Origin: Bordetella parapertussis
GTDB lineage: Bacteria > Pseudomonadota > Gammaproteobacteria > Burkholderiales > SG8-41
NCBI GenBank assembly: GCA_945861275.1
Contig: CAMATZ010000042.1
Location: 1-53,418 of the forward strand
Direction: 5' to 3'
Length of the DNA stretch: 53,418 nt
In this document: one piece after another, positions 24,944-32,829 of the stretch
Layout: each line of letters begins with the position of its first letter
Numbering within the stretch: the first letter of the stretch is position 1
The notes under the pieces: generated by a model
Seen by the model: the letters and a program-made list of their open reading frames with translations, nothing else
Told to the model about the DNA's origin: nothing
The model's database searches: none
Program-made: the position numbers and the translations under genes

Positions 24944-25396
24944 ATGCATGCAAGACGCAACACATTGAAACTGCTGCTGGGCGGGCTAGCGGTCTGCGCC
25001 AGCGCGCCTGTGTATGCGGCTGCGGAAATGGCTGTCTATCACAGCCCCGACTGAGGCTGCTGCGGCGCGTGGATCAAGCATCTGCGCGCCAACGGCTTCC
25101 GGGTGAAGCCGATTTCCGTGAACGATCCGGGCGTCCATCGCCGGCGTCTCGGCATGCCTGACGCGCTCGCTTCATGCCACACCGGCGTGATCGAAGGTTA
25201 CGTGATCGAAGGCCATGTGCCCGCGCGCGAATTAAAGCGTCTGCTCGCCGAGCGTCCGCGCGCGCTGGGGCTGGCCGTGCCTGCCATGCCGCGCGGTTCG
25301 CCGGGCATGGAAGGGGATGTGAGCGACCCTTACGATGTACTCCTTGTTAGGGGGGATGGACGTTATAGCACCTATGCCAGCTACGGACGTAAATGA
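24944..25396 (+). CDS. DUF411 / CopG-like copper protein with an in-frame TGA in the metal site
   Basis: The frame from ATG 24944 (AAAGGAG ribosome site) to the stop at 25394-25396 spans 151 codons. It contains one internal TGA at codon 37 (25052-25054). A signal peptide (RRNTLKLLLGGLAVCAS, cleavage near VYAAAE) is followed by MAVYHSPD-[TGA]-GCCGAWIKHLRANG. In this family the motif is SPxCGCCGxW, so the TGA takes the exact place of the first Cys of CxCC. Everything after it is well conserved: ASCHTGVIEGYVIEGHVP, GLAVPAMPRGSPGME and DPYDVLLV. Either the TGA is read as selenocysteine, or the gene has a recent nonsense mutation or sequence error. Its neighbours (cupredoxin, CusF) support a copper role. 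Confidence 0.8.
25064..25090 (+). other. Stem-loop just after the internal TGA (SECIS-like position)
   Basis: GGCGCGTGGAT (25064-25074) pairs with ATCTGCGCGCC (25080-25090). All 11 positions pair, two as G-U, around the loop CAAGC. The loop starts 21 bases after the TGA, inside the usual 16-37 base range of bacterial SECIS elements. The usual G among the first two loop bases is missing, so it is a candidate only. Confidence 0.4.
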
Positions 25397-25442
25397 ACAC
25401 CACCGAAATACCGATAACCACAACAACCACAAGGAAACACAT

Positions 25443-25790
25443 ATGAAACATCTGAAACTTGCAGTACTCATAGCCGCCGCGTTAGCCACCCCGGCCTATG
25501 CGCAACAGCCCGCCGTCAGCACCACGGATCACTCCGCTCATCACGTCGCACAAGCGAAAACCGATGCGGCGCTTACCGATGCCGAAGTACGCAAGGTAGA
25601 TAAAGACGCAAAAAAAATCACCCTGCGCCACGGCCCGATCCAGAACCTTGACATGCCGGCGATGACTATGGTGTTTCAGGTCAAGGACCCTGCAATGCTC
25701 GACAAGGTAAGCGCTGGCGACAAGGTGAAGTTTTCTGCCGAGAATATAGGCGGCGCTTTCACCGTGACTGGGATTGAAATGGCCAAGTAA
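25443..25790 (+). CDS. CusF-like periplasmic copper chaperone
   Basis: A protein of 115 residues with a signal peptide (cleavage near PAYAQQ) and an OB-fold CusF domain: VRKVDKDAKKITLRHGPI, MPAMTMVFQVKDP, AGDKVKFSAE. The Cu(I)/Ag(I) ligands His (RHGP) and two Met (PAMTM) are kept. The Trp that caps copper in E. coli CusF is replaced by Met (NLDMPAMTM), as in several Proteobacteria. It likely passes Cu(I) to an export system. The true start is ATG 25443; the longer upstream frame lacks a signal peptide. Confidence 0.88.
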   Translation: MKHLKLAVLIAAALATPAYAQQPAVSTTDHSAHHVAQAKTDAALTDAEVRKVDKDAKKITLRHGPIQNLDMPAMTMVFQVKDPAMLDKVSAGDKVKFSAENIGGAFTVTGIEMAK

Positions 25791-25883
25791 CAACGTCCGT
25801 TACAGCCGGTCACAGATGCTAATGCATCAGCAGATGGCGCCGTCCAAATAACCCGTACACGACATTTATCCCGGAGATAAAGT

Positions 25884-26285
25884 ATGAATCGCATACTACA
25901 GACCCTGCTGCTGTGCTCCCTCGTGACAATCATCACACTTCCCACAGGGGCGGCAGAACTTGCCGCACAGAAAAAAAGCAGTCGCGGCGTAACGGTTGAT
26001 GTCACCCCTCGGAACGTGACGGAAACCGCCCAGGCGTGGGATTTCAGGATCGTGCTGGATACGCACAGCGAAGTGCTGAACGACGATCTCGTCAAATCCA
26101 CGGTTCTCGTGACTGGGGGCATCCGCCACACCCCGCTTGCGTGGGAGGGCGCCCCGCCCGGCAGTCATCACCGCGAAGGCACACTCAAGTTCAACCCCAT
26201 TAAACCGCTGCCGGAAATTATCGAGTTGCAAATCCAGCGCCTCGGCGAACCCGGCCCGCGCTCATTTCAATGGAAGCTGCGATGA
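25884..26285 (+). CDS. Conserved exported hypothetical protein
   Basis: A protein of 133 residues with a signal peptide (cleavage near PTGAAEL). The body reads GVTVDVTPRNV, WDFRIVLDTHSEVLNDDLV, PLAWEGAPPGSHHREGTLKF and FQWKLR, predicted as an all-beta domain. The D-T-H-S...W-E-G..PGSHHREG pattern recurs in uncharacterised proteins of metal-resistance regions, as I recall them. The His pair in GSHHREG might bind metal. Function unknown. Confidence 0.75.
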   Translation: MNRILQTLLLCSLVTIITLPTGAAELAAQKKSSRGVTVDVTPRNVTETAQAWDFRIVLDTHSEVLNDDLVKSTVLVTGGIRHTPLAWEGAPPGSHHREGTLKFNPIKPLPEIIELQIQRLGEPGPRSFQWKLR

Positions 26286-26387
26286 CGCGTTTTCCGTTAT
26301 GTACGCATCGCGGCAAAGTCGCACGTGCAGAAATCGCCGGATGCGCGGCCTTCCCCGGCGCGCTCGCATTATTGGGCATGCATTGAA

Positions 26388-27302
26388 ATGAGCAGCAACC
26401 ACGCCGCGCGACCCGTCACCGCGGTCATCGTCACCTACCGCTCTGCGCACACGGTGCTGGACACCCTGGCGGCGGCGCGGCGCTGCCATGACGCGCAGTT
26501 GCTCGATTGCATCGTTGTGGATAACGGCAGCGATGACGGCACACCCGGCCTGCTGGCCCGTGATTTGGAATGGGCCACCACGATACTCACGGGAAAGAAC
26601 AACGGTTTTGGGCGCGGATGCAACATCGGCCTCGCCCACGTCACCAGTCCGTACACCATTTTCATCAATCCGGACGCAACGGTTGAAGCCGATGCGCTAC
26701 AGACCATGATGAACTTCATGGAAGTGAACCCGCACGTCGGGATTGTTGGGCCTGCCACTATCACCCCCAGTGACCATGGGCTCCAGGGAACCGGTCTGCA
26801 TCCAACGCCCGCTTCAATATTGCGCGCGGCAATGCCGTACCGGCACGACCCCTTGACCAGCATCGTGCCGGGCGCCGCGCCGTTTCGTACGGGCTGGGTG
26901 TGCGGGGCTGTATTTATGGTGCGAACGGAATTGATGAAACGGCTGGGCGGTTTCGATCCGCGGTTCTTCTTGTACTGGGAGGAAACCGATGTGTGCAAGC
27001 GCAGCGATGATCTGGGATTCGAGACCTGGGCGGTTGGCACCGCAGTGGCTAGCCATCACGGCGGCGCCAGTTCCGTCGACGACGATACGCGCATCTTCGG
27101 CTGCATCGGCAAGCATTTCTACCAGAGCCGCCGCTACTACATGATCAAACACCATGGCTGGCTGGCAGCGACCATCGCCGATATCGGTGAGATCGCCTTG
27201 ATGGGACTGGGTGCGCTCTATGATGTCATCCGCGGCCGCGGCCTGTCCAGAATTCGCCCGCGTTTGCAAGCTGCGCTGCTGAGTCAACCGGAGCAGGTGT
27301 GA
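26388..27302 (+). CDS. Family 2 glycosyltransferase
   Basis: A protein of 304 residues. The GT-A fold begins TAVIVTYRSAHTVLDTL, with the nucleotide-sugar motif VVDNGSDDGT, GKNNGFGRGCNIG, and the acceptor-metal region FINPDATVE. WVCGAVFMVRTEL and FFLYWEETDVCKR are typical of rhamnosyltransferase-like enzymes. A C-terminal hydrophobic segment (IADIGEIALMGLGAL) may bind the membrane. Why a sugar transferase sits in the metal region is unclear. Start ATG 26388 preferred; no strong ribosome site. Confidence 0.85.
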   Translation: MSSNHAARPVTAVIVTYRSAHTVLDTLAAARRCHDAQLLDCIVVDNGSDDGTPGLLARDLEWATTILTGKNNGFGRGCNIGLAHVTSPYTIFINPDATVEADALQTMMNFMEVNPHVGIVGPATITPSDHGLQGTGLHPTPASILRAAMPYRHDPLTSIVPGAAPFRTGWVCGAVFMVRTELMKRLGGFDPRFFLYWEETDVCKRSDDLGFETWAVGTAVASHHGGASSVDDDTRIFGCIGKHFYQSRRYYMIKHHGWLAATIADIGEIALMGLGALYDVIRGRGLSRIRPRLQAALLSQPEQV

Positions 27303-27370
27303 GCACGGCCAGTCCCGGGGACGCATCTTGCCCGGCGTCTGCAGTAATTAAAATAACACAATAAAACAAA

Positions 27371-27598
27371 ATGACTATGCAAAAGGCCCGCTTTATCCGA
27401 TACCTATTGTCCGCAATTACAATCCTATGGTCGCTGGGCAGTACTGCGGCCGAAGTGCGACAACCCGTTGTCGTCGGGACCCTTGACATTTTCTACGGCG
27501 TGATCCCCGCCGCTGTCCTGCTCGGCCATCCCGCCGATCATACCGAGCCGGTCATTCACGTCTGGAACGGGCGCGGCGGGCGCGGACCTGCAGCGTGA
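27371..27598 (+). pseudogene. Truncated exported protein
   Basis: A short frame (75 codons) with a signal peptide (YLLSAITILWSLGS) and a family-like start VGTLDIFYGVIPAAVLLGHP and ADHTEPVIH. I recall longer periplasmic proteins with this start, which continue past a 'MHGG' segment. Here the frame ends after a low-complexity GRGGRGPAA. A deletion or frameshift has probably removed the rest. Identity uncertain. Confidence 0.4.
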
Positions 27599-27666
27599 GT
27601 GGCACGCAACTATCGAGCCGACTCTTGAGCTCGAACGTTTAGGAGGGCGCATAAAAAGGCGCAGTG

Positions 27667-28326
27667 ATGCAACGACCGTCCGAATCCAAATATGTGCCTG
27701 CTCTGGGTTTTCACTGGCTTACTCCCTTCTATGATGCTGTAGTCGGCACCACCACGCGGGAGCGCAGTTTCAAACAGGCTCTCATCAAGCAAGCAGGCTT
27801 CGCACCGCGTCAGCGGGTGCTGGATCTAGCCTCTGGAACAGGCACCTTGGCAATCTGGATCAAGCAACACCAGCCACAAGCAAACATCATCGGGGTTGAT
27901 GGCGACCCGGCCATTTTATTCCTTGCGTCTCGTAAAGCACAAAAAGCAAACGTCTCGGTGCAGTTCGACTGCGCACTGTCCTACAGCCTGCCCTATCCAG
28001 ATGCACACTTTGATCGAGTGGTTTCAAGCCTGTTCTTTCACCATCTGTCGCGGGAGAACAAAGAGCGCACAGCGCAAGAATTGTTCCGGGTTCTCAAGCC
28101 GGGTGCAGAGTTGCATGTGGCTGACTGGGGGCGCCCCACCAACGCCTTGATGCGCGGATTGTTTCTATTCATTCAACTTCTCGACGGCTTCGAAAACACA
28201 CAGGACAACGTGTCGGGCAAACTCATCACACTCTTCGAGAAAGCCGGATTTGTTGAAGTGTCACAGCGGCAAACTTACAACACCATCTACGGAACAATGG
28301 CGCTGTATAGGGCGGTTAGACCATGA
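27667..28326 (+). CDS. Class I SAM-dependent methyltransferase
   Basis: A protein of 219 residues. Motif I is VLDLASGTGTLA, followed by IIGVDGDPAIL, FDCALSYSLPYPDAHFD and a post-III VLKPGAELHVADWG. These mark the UbiE/methyltransferase-11 group. An N-terminal FHWLTPFYDAVVG segment is typical of UbiE-like or arsenite-methyltransferase-related enzymes, but the conserved cysteines of ArsM are absent. Substrate unknown. An AGGAGG site lies about 20 bases upstream of ATG 27667. Confidence 0.85.
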   Translation: MQRPSESKYVPALGFHWLTPFYDAVVGTTTRERSFKQALIKQAGFAPRQRVLDLASGTGTLAIWIKQHQPQANIIGVDGDPAILFLASRKAQKANVSVQFDCALSYSLPYPDAHFDRVVSSLFFHHLSRENKERTAQELFRVLKPGAELHVADWGRPTNALMRGLFLFIQLLDGFENTQDNVSGKLITLFEKAGFVEVSQRQTYNTIYGTMALYRAVRP

Positions 28327-28347
28327 CCGGCATGCAACTCACTGTGA

Positions 28348-28962
28348 CTACATTGGCCGGTGCAGTTTTTCGTAAAAGCCACTCACCTTTACGCGTACCG
28401 TGACAGGCGCTTTCCCGCGATTGCGCCAGAACCATCCATGCGTTCCGTCGAATGGCGCAGTAAATGCGCCATGGCCGTCAGCGCGCTCGGCCCCTTTCCA
28501 GTACGAAGTGAATTCGTCGTTACGCGCGTTGGTAACCTCACCGTGCATATCAAACTCTACTTTCCCGTTCTCGGCGATCCAACCAAAAACGAACTGATCG
28601 CCCTTAAGCATGGTTGCCTTGATTTCGGCGCCTTCACCGGGTTTTAGCGTCAATGCCATTTCGTCGCTCCGAAAGGGTAACGCCCTTTGCATTACGGTTT
28701 GCACAGGCGCCGAAGGCGCGTCGTTACCCGGCGCTACCGTCACGGGGGTGGAGCCGGCCGCAACAAGCGGCGTCGGTGTAGCGGTCCTGGCGGCAGCCAT
28801 CTTTGCGAGCCCGAGCTTTCTGCCAATGCCTGTAGGGTCGATGCCATACTCTGCCGGCAGTACGGCAATTATTAAAATAACAAATGCGACAAGGACTGCA
28901 ATGCCAGTAGCCTTCCAGAGTTGAAGCAGCGTAGGCAGGGCGCGCAGATCGGGTACAGACAT
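28348..28962 (-). CDS. Membrane-anchored periplasmic protein
   Basis: A protein of 204 residues with one N-terminal transmembrane helix (ATGIAVLVAFVILIIAVLP). An Ala/Pro-rich linker and a beta-rich periplasmic domain follow (KPGEGAEIKATMLKGDQFVF, FDMHGEVTNARND, APFDGTHGWFWRN, VTVRVKVSGFYEKL). The GTHGWFWRNR segment is the hallmark of 'transmembrane anchor' proteins that accompany HupE-like genes in heavy-metal regions. The HupE-like gene lies 13 bases upstream, so the two are probably one unit. Confidence 0.8.
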   Translation of the reverse strand: MSVPDLRALPTLLQLWKATGIAVLVAFVILIIAVLPAEYGIDPTGIGRKLGLAKMAAARTATPTPLVAAGSTPVTVAPGNDAPSAPVQTVMQRALPFRSDEMALTLKPGEGAEIKATMLKGDQFVFGWIAENGKVEFDMHGEVTNARNDEFTSYWKGAERADGHGAFTAPFDGTHGWFWRNRGKAPVTVRVKVSGFYEKLHRPM

Positions 28963-28975
28963 TTTTAAGGCCTTT

Positions 28976-29713
28976 TCAAGAGACGAAAAATCCGCTGAGT
29001 TGATATCCGATCAAAACAAAGCCTGCCGCCATGAGCACCACGTTCGCCGTGAACGCCTGACGCGCGAAGACAGCGGCCCGCCGCCAGAACCCCATTGCAA
29101 TCAGAATTGCGCCCAGAGCCAGAATCTGACCGAGTTCTACACCAACGTTGAACGCCAGAATGTTGGGTATCAATCCGTCCTGAGACAGACTGAACTCTTG
29201 CAGTTTGGTCGCGAGGCCGAAGCCGTGAAAAAATCCAAATATCAGCACCGCGGCTTTGGTATTGGGTTGGAACCCGAATACACGCTCAAACGCACCCAGG
29301 TTGTCGAGCGCCTTGTATACGATTGAGAGTCCGATGATGGCGTCAATGATATAGGCGTTCACGTGAGTGCCACTGATCACGCCGTAGAGCAACGTTACGC
29401 TGTGGCCGATGGCAAACAGGGTCACGTAAACCCCTACTTCACGCATCTTGTACAAGTAGAAAATCACGCCGAACAGGAACAGCAGGTGGTCATATCCCGT
29501 GACCATGTGCTTTGCACCCAGATAGATGAACGCAAGCAACTGCATGCCGCTGTTCTGCTCGATAAACAGCTTGTCGCCCTCAGCAACGCCGTGCGCAAAG
29601 GCACTTGTCGTCAAAAGCGGTAGCAGCAAAACAGCCATGAGTGCCGACCAGCGCGGCCGCGAAGCGCTCGCGAACCACGGCAGCATGAAGCCGAAAGTCA
29701 ATGTTCCAGTCAT
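28976..29713 (-). CDS. HupE/UreJ-family membrane protein
   Basis: A protein of 245 residues with a signal segment ending near TSAFAHG and about six further transmembrane helices. The family signatures are present: GAKHMVTGYDHLLFLFGV and FAIGHSVTLLYG, plus FGFFHGFGLATKL and FNVGVELGQ. HupE/UreJ proteins transport nickel or cobalt, and relatives of this GYDHLLFL type occur next to metal-resistance genes. The start is uncertain between ATG 29713 and one nine codons later. Forms a pair with the anchor protein. Confidence 0.8.
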   Translation of the reverse strand: MTGTLTFGFMLPWFASASRPRWSALMAVLLLPLLTTSAFAHGVAEGDKLFIEQNSGMQLLAFIYLGAKHMVTGYDHLLFLFGVIFYLYKMREVGVYVTLFAIGHSVTLLYGVISGTHVNAYIIDAIIGLSIVYKALDNLGAFERVFGFQPNTKAAVLIFGFFHGFGLATKLQEFSLSQDGLIPNILAFNVGVELGQILALGAILIAMGFWRRAAVFARQAFTANVVLMAAGFVLIGYQLSGFFVS

Positions 29714-29818
29714 GTTACGATTCCAGATCAAGTGAGCATCGACAAGTAGCCTGAAACATACATTCAAGGCAGCCGTTGCGCGCCCAGCGCGTTGTTCAGA
29801 GCCGCGTTGTCCTGAAAG

Positions 29819-31138
29819 TCATGGCGTTTCCGTGAACACCGGCGCGAAGCCTCCCCCATGCGTACGGAAGTTCGTGGTCTGTCCCTGATACAGGCGTGCC
29901 GCGACGAGTTTGACTACCCCGGCGTAGGCAAAATTGCGAACATCGGCTTTCAATGCCGTGGCCGACGGTGTGCCTGCAACGTGCCGCTCGCTGGGCGCGA
30001 CCAGTGCCTGCGCAACGTAGGTGCTGTTTGCCATTTCCTCCCACACCCGCTTGGTCAGCTTTTCGCCGCGATAAGCGGCCTTGCTGCCGTAGCCGGCGGC
30101 AGGCTTGAAGAAGAGTTCACGCCGCTTCGCCCACAATGCCTCCCTGTTCCCGGTTGTCATGATCTCGGTGCGCGGGATCGCAGCAAGCAAGGTGGAAATC
30201 GCATCATCGGCAACAGCCGTCTCGCGCAAGAACGCCGCGTCGCAGAGCACAGTGAGGTTGCGTTTGTCGGCATACAGCGCATGCGCGCGCGGATGCGGGC
30301 TCACCACGACTTCGCCGGCGAGGTACGCGAGCTTGAGCGCCGTCTGCGCAGGCTGCGCCAGCGCGAAATCCGTCAGCCGGTTGTAGACAAAGTCGATGGC
30401 CTGGCTGCCATGCCACAACCGCGCATCCTTCCTCGCGAGCGCGCGAGGATCGCAAATCGTCACTTCGACACCGTGCCGATTAAAGAGATGCCGGTAGAGG
30501 AGAAATTCGGGGTAAAGATACTGCTGCTCCGGCGCCTCGTCGACGATCGCCACCGACAGCAGCGGAGCGTCCTTCCTCTGCCGACGCCACTCCGTCATGA
30601 AAACCTCGAACAGCGCCTCTTCGATGGCGTCTGCTTCCATCGGCGCCATCGCGAGCCCCGCCACGCCCGGGCAACAGGAGCGGTGCGCGCGCCCCAGAAC
30701 CGTGTTGAGGAGCGCGCCGCCCGGATTCGTATTGATCTCTATCAGTTGCGGCCCTGCCGTGGCCAGGTGAAAGTCGTATCCCAGAAGACCGCCGGGCGAA
30801 CCCGGATCGAATTGCGCGATGTCGGGCGCCCAAGCCAGCGCCGCGCGACGGAAATGCGGCGTTGCGACGACGGCTTCCACCGCGCCGATAACCTGCGCCA
30901 TGCGTTCGACGTGCTCGCGTGAGACAAACATCGGCACGGACGCGAAAAGATGCGGATGCGTCTCAACCATGGCGCGCGACAAGCCGCGCGCACCCAGATC
31001 CGCTTCGAGACCACGGCGCAATGCCGCCTCGTCAAGGCTGAGGCAGTAGCAGGTGCGGTTCAGCGCCTCGATCGCGGTTGCGGCCTGGCAACTGTCTGCG
31101 CAGCCCTCGGGAGCATTGTGTGCGACAACGTCTGTCAC
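29819..31138 (-). CDS. ATP-grasp-like protein, apparently circularly permuted
   Basis: A protein of 439 residues from GTG 31138, seven bases after a GGAGGT site; a TTG start 11 codons earlier is less likely. Segments resemble the ATP-grasp fold, but in swapped order. The metal-binding end motif (LIEINTNPGGALLN) comes at about 130, long before the ATP-binding lysine region (ELFFKPAAGYGSKA, about 355), the STYVAQALV strand and KADVRNFAYAG near the end. This is the order of circularly permuted ATP-grasp enzymes. Cysteines cluster near the N-terminus (GCADSC, NRTCYC). The product is unknown; such enzymes make peptide-like bonds. Confidence 0.7.
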   Translation of the reverse strand: MTDVVAHNAPEGCADSCQAATAIEALNRTCYCLSLDEAALRRGLEADLGARGLSRAMVETHPHLFASVPMFVSREHVERMAQVIGAVEAVVATPHFRRAALAWAPDIAQFDPGSPGGLLGYDFHLATAGPQLIEINTNPGGALLNTVLGRAHRSCCPGVAGLAMAPMEADAIEEALFEVFMTEWRRQRKDAPLLSVAIVDEAPEQQYLYPEFLLYRHLFNRHGVEVTICDPRALARKDARLWHGSQAIDFVYNRLTDFALAQPAQTALKLAYLAGEVVVSPHPRAHALYADKRNLTVLCDAAFLRETAVADDAISTLLAAIPRTEIMTTGNREALWAKRRELFFKPAAGYGSKAAYRGEKLTKRVWEEMANSTYVAQALVAPSERHVAGTPSATALKADVRNFAYAGVVKLVAARLYQGQTTNFRTHGGGFAPVFTETP

Positions 31139-31443
31139 TTCAGTGACCTCCAGCGCCAGGCGCAATTTCAATCCACATTCGATAATACTCGTATCGTAAC
31201 ATATTGATTTAATTGATATTAAAAATTATGGGGAGCATAAAATCTGTCTATCAGCCGATGCCTTTCGTCATTCCCGCATGCAAAGTCCGCCCGGCTTTCA
31301 GGTGCGAAGGGTCGAGGCGGCCCGTTCGCGCTAATTGCAATTTCAGTATGGGTAGTCAACGCCACTGCGTATGTTCGTTAACGCTCAAACCTGTGGACGT
31401 CCGGCGTGAGCGCCTGCAGCGCCTTCGCACAGCCGCGTAAGGT
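31139..31443. other. Intergenic region, no gene recognised
   Basis: An AT-rich patch (31195-31230) lies upstream of the ATP-grasp-like gene and may hold its promoter. The remainder to 31443 has no credible gene or hairpin. Confidence 0.4.
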
Positions 31444-31457
31444 TTGATCTTAATCAA
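31444..31457 (+). promoter_or_regulatory. FNR/ANR box with class II promoter spacing
   Basis: TTGATCTTAATCAA matches the FNR consensus TTGAT-N4-ATCAA perfectly. A TATATT -10 (31479-31484) follows, placing the box centre close to -41 from the expected start (about 31491). This is the layout of FNR-activated promoters. The next gene downstream is the exported small protein at about 31649. Confidence 0.65.
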
Positions 31458-31648
31458 AATCGGACGCCGTCACTCATTTATATTGGTCAAAGCTTGGGCG
31501 CGAATCCACTTGGCTTTGAAATGGATCAGACTATGTTCGGCACCGTACAGAAGGGGGTAAAGTCCTCGTGTAAAAACTGTCCTACATTAGGAAGTCAGTG
31601 TTTCTTGACGGGTGTAATTTGATAAAAACGTTTTCATCAACACGACGT

Positions 31649-32089
31649 ATGATCGGTGTGTCGGGGACCCAGCGACCACGGGGCCAATTCCGGTCTGCGC
31701 ACGTGATGGTGCTGGTTTGGCTCGTATTCTGGGTTAACACAGCATTGTTTCCGTGTTGCGAAGCCCTAGCTGCAGCGTTTGGCAGTCATTCCGAGAGCGT
31801 TTCGCAATCAGTTTCTGCCGAACAGCCAGCGCACCACCCTGACGAATCAGATCCACGACATAGCCCCGAATCGCCTTGCGACTACGCCCTCAATGCAGAA
31901 CCAGCGATTATTGACGGAGCGTTTGCAGCGCTGCCAACAGATCGCGTTCAGTTGGGATGGTTCGCAATTGACACTGCCATAGCGCCCGGTCTGACAGCAG
32001 TAAATCACGCCGCAAACCGCGCGCCGCGCGAGTACCAACCCCCGCCCCAATCCCGTCTCTACCTGCACACTCAGCGCTTGCTGATTTAG
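31649..32089 (+). CDS. Small exported protein of the metal island
   Basis: A protein of about 146 residues from ATG 31649 (a GTG 17 codons upstream is also possible). A hydrophobic segment (VMVLVWLVFWVNTALFPCC) carries a CC pair. A His/Pro/Ser-rich stretch (HHPDESDPRHSPESPCDY) follows, and the protein ends LYLHTQRLLI. I recall similar conserved hypotheticals beside copper and mercury genes. May bind metal in the periplasm. It lies downstream of an FNR-like promoter. Confidence 0.6.
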   Translation: MIGVSGTQRPRGQFRSAHVMVLVWLVFWVNTALFPCCEALAAAFGSHSESVSQSVSAEQPAHHPDESDPRHSPESPCDYALNAEPAIIDGAFAALPTDRVQLGWFAIDTAIAPGLTAVNHAANRAPREYQPPPQSRLYLHTQRLLI

Positions 32090-32333
32090 CCCGGTTTAAC
32101 GTTGGTCCTTTCGGCCGGTGCAATTACGCCGGTTGGCGGTCGATCCGTTAGCTGCGCCGTGCTTTGCGCTTAGGGCAAGTCCTCAGCACCAAATACCGCC
32201 AGTCGATAAGTGCCACGACCGTGCGTCGATCTATTCGTTGCAGAACGCTGCACAACGATGACCGTCGCTAGAGGTCGGCAAGTGCCATTACGTTGGTTGC
32301 ATGCAAGTGCGGTCTACATCAATTTAATAGAAG

Positions 32334-32346
32334 TTTCACAGTGAAA
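32334..32346. promoter_or_regulatory. Short dyad before the Met-rich protein genes
   Basis: TTTCAC-A-GTGAAA, a 6-bp dyad, 20 bases upstream of ATG 32367 and just before the AAAGGAG ribosome site. It could be an operator half-site pair; evidence is only symmetry and position. Confidence 0.3.
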
Positions 32347-32366
32347 TTACCCAAAGGAGTAGCACC

Positions 32367-32756
32367 ATGATTAAGAGAACAGCAGTTTCGATGACGGCAC
32401 TTGTACTGTGTTTAGGCATGTTTACCGCGGCGTCAGTGAGCGCGCAGCCCACAACAGGCATGGCGAAGCAAACCGGCGTAAGCGAGCACCATAAGATGAT
32501 GAGCGACATGATGAAGGACATGTCTCAGGAGATGAGCAGGATGACGGAACAGATGGGGAGCGGCGAGCCTACGGCCGAGCAGAGAAAGCAGACGAGCCAA
32601 CGCATGGAACGCATGTCGAAGTTGATGCATCACATGTCCGGTCTCGAGAGCAGACCGGCAATGAAGGGCCCCGAGATGCAAAAGCAGCAGGAGCTAATGC
32701 GCAAGCAAATGAATGAAATGAAGCACGATGCATCGATGAAATCGCCGGCGAAATAA
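32367..32756 (+). CDS. Met/His-rich periplasmic protein (copy 1)
   Basis: A protein of 129 residues with a signal peptide (cleavage near VSAQPT). The mature part is helical and rich in Met and His (EHHKMMSDMMKDMSQEMSRM, LMHHMSGLESR, MRKQMNEMKHD), which fits Cu(I)/Ag(I) storage or buffering in the periplasm. A strong AAAGGAG site precedes the ATG. It resembles the next gene in composition and layout, less in sequence. Confidence 0.8.
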   Translation: MIKRTAVSMTALVLCLGMFTAASVSAQPTTGMAKQTGVSEHHKMMSDMMKDMSQEMSRMTEQMGSGEPTAEQRKQTSQRMERMSKLMHHMSGLESRPAMKGPEMQKQQELMRKQMNEMKHDASMKSPAK

Positions 32757-32829
32757 TTACCGGCGTGAAAACTTTAAGTAATCCGCGAAGCGCAATGTGA
32801 ATTTAATCAACTCTACAAGGAAGACCACT

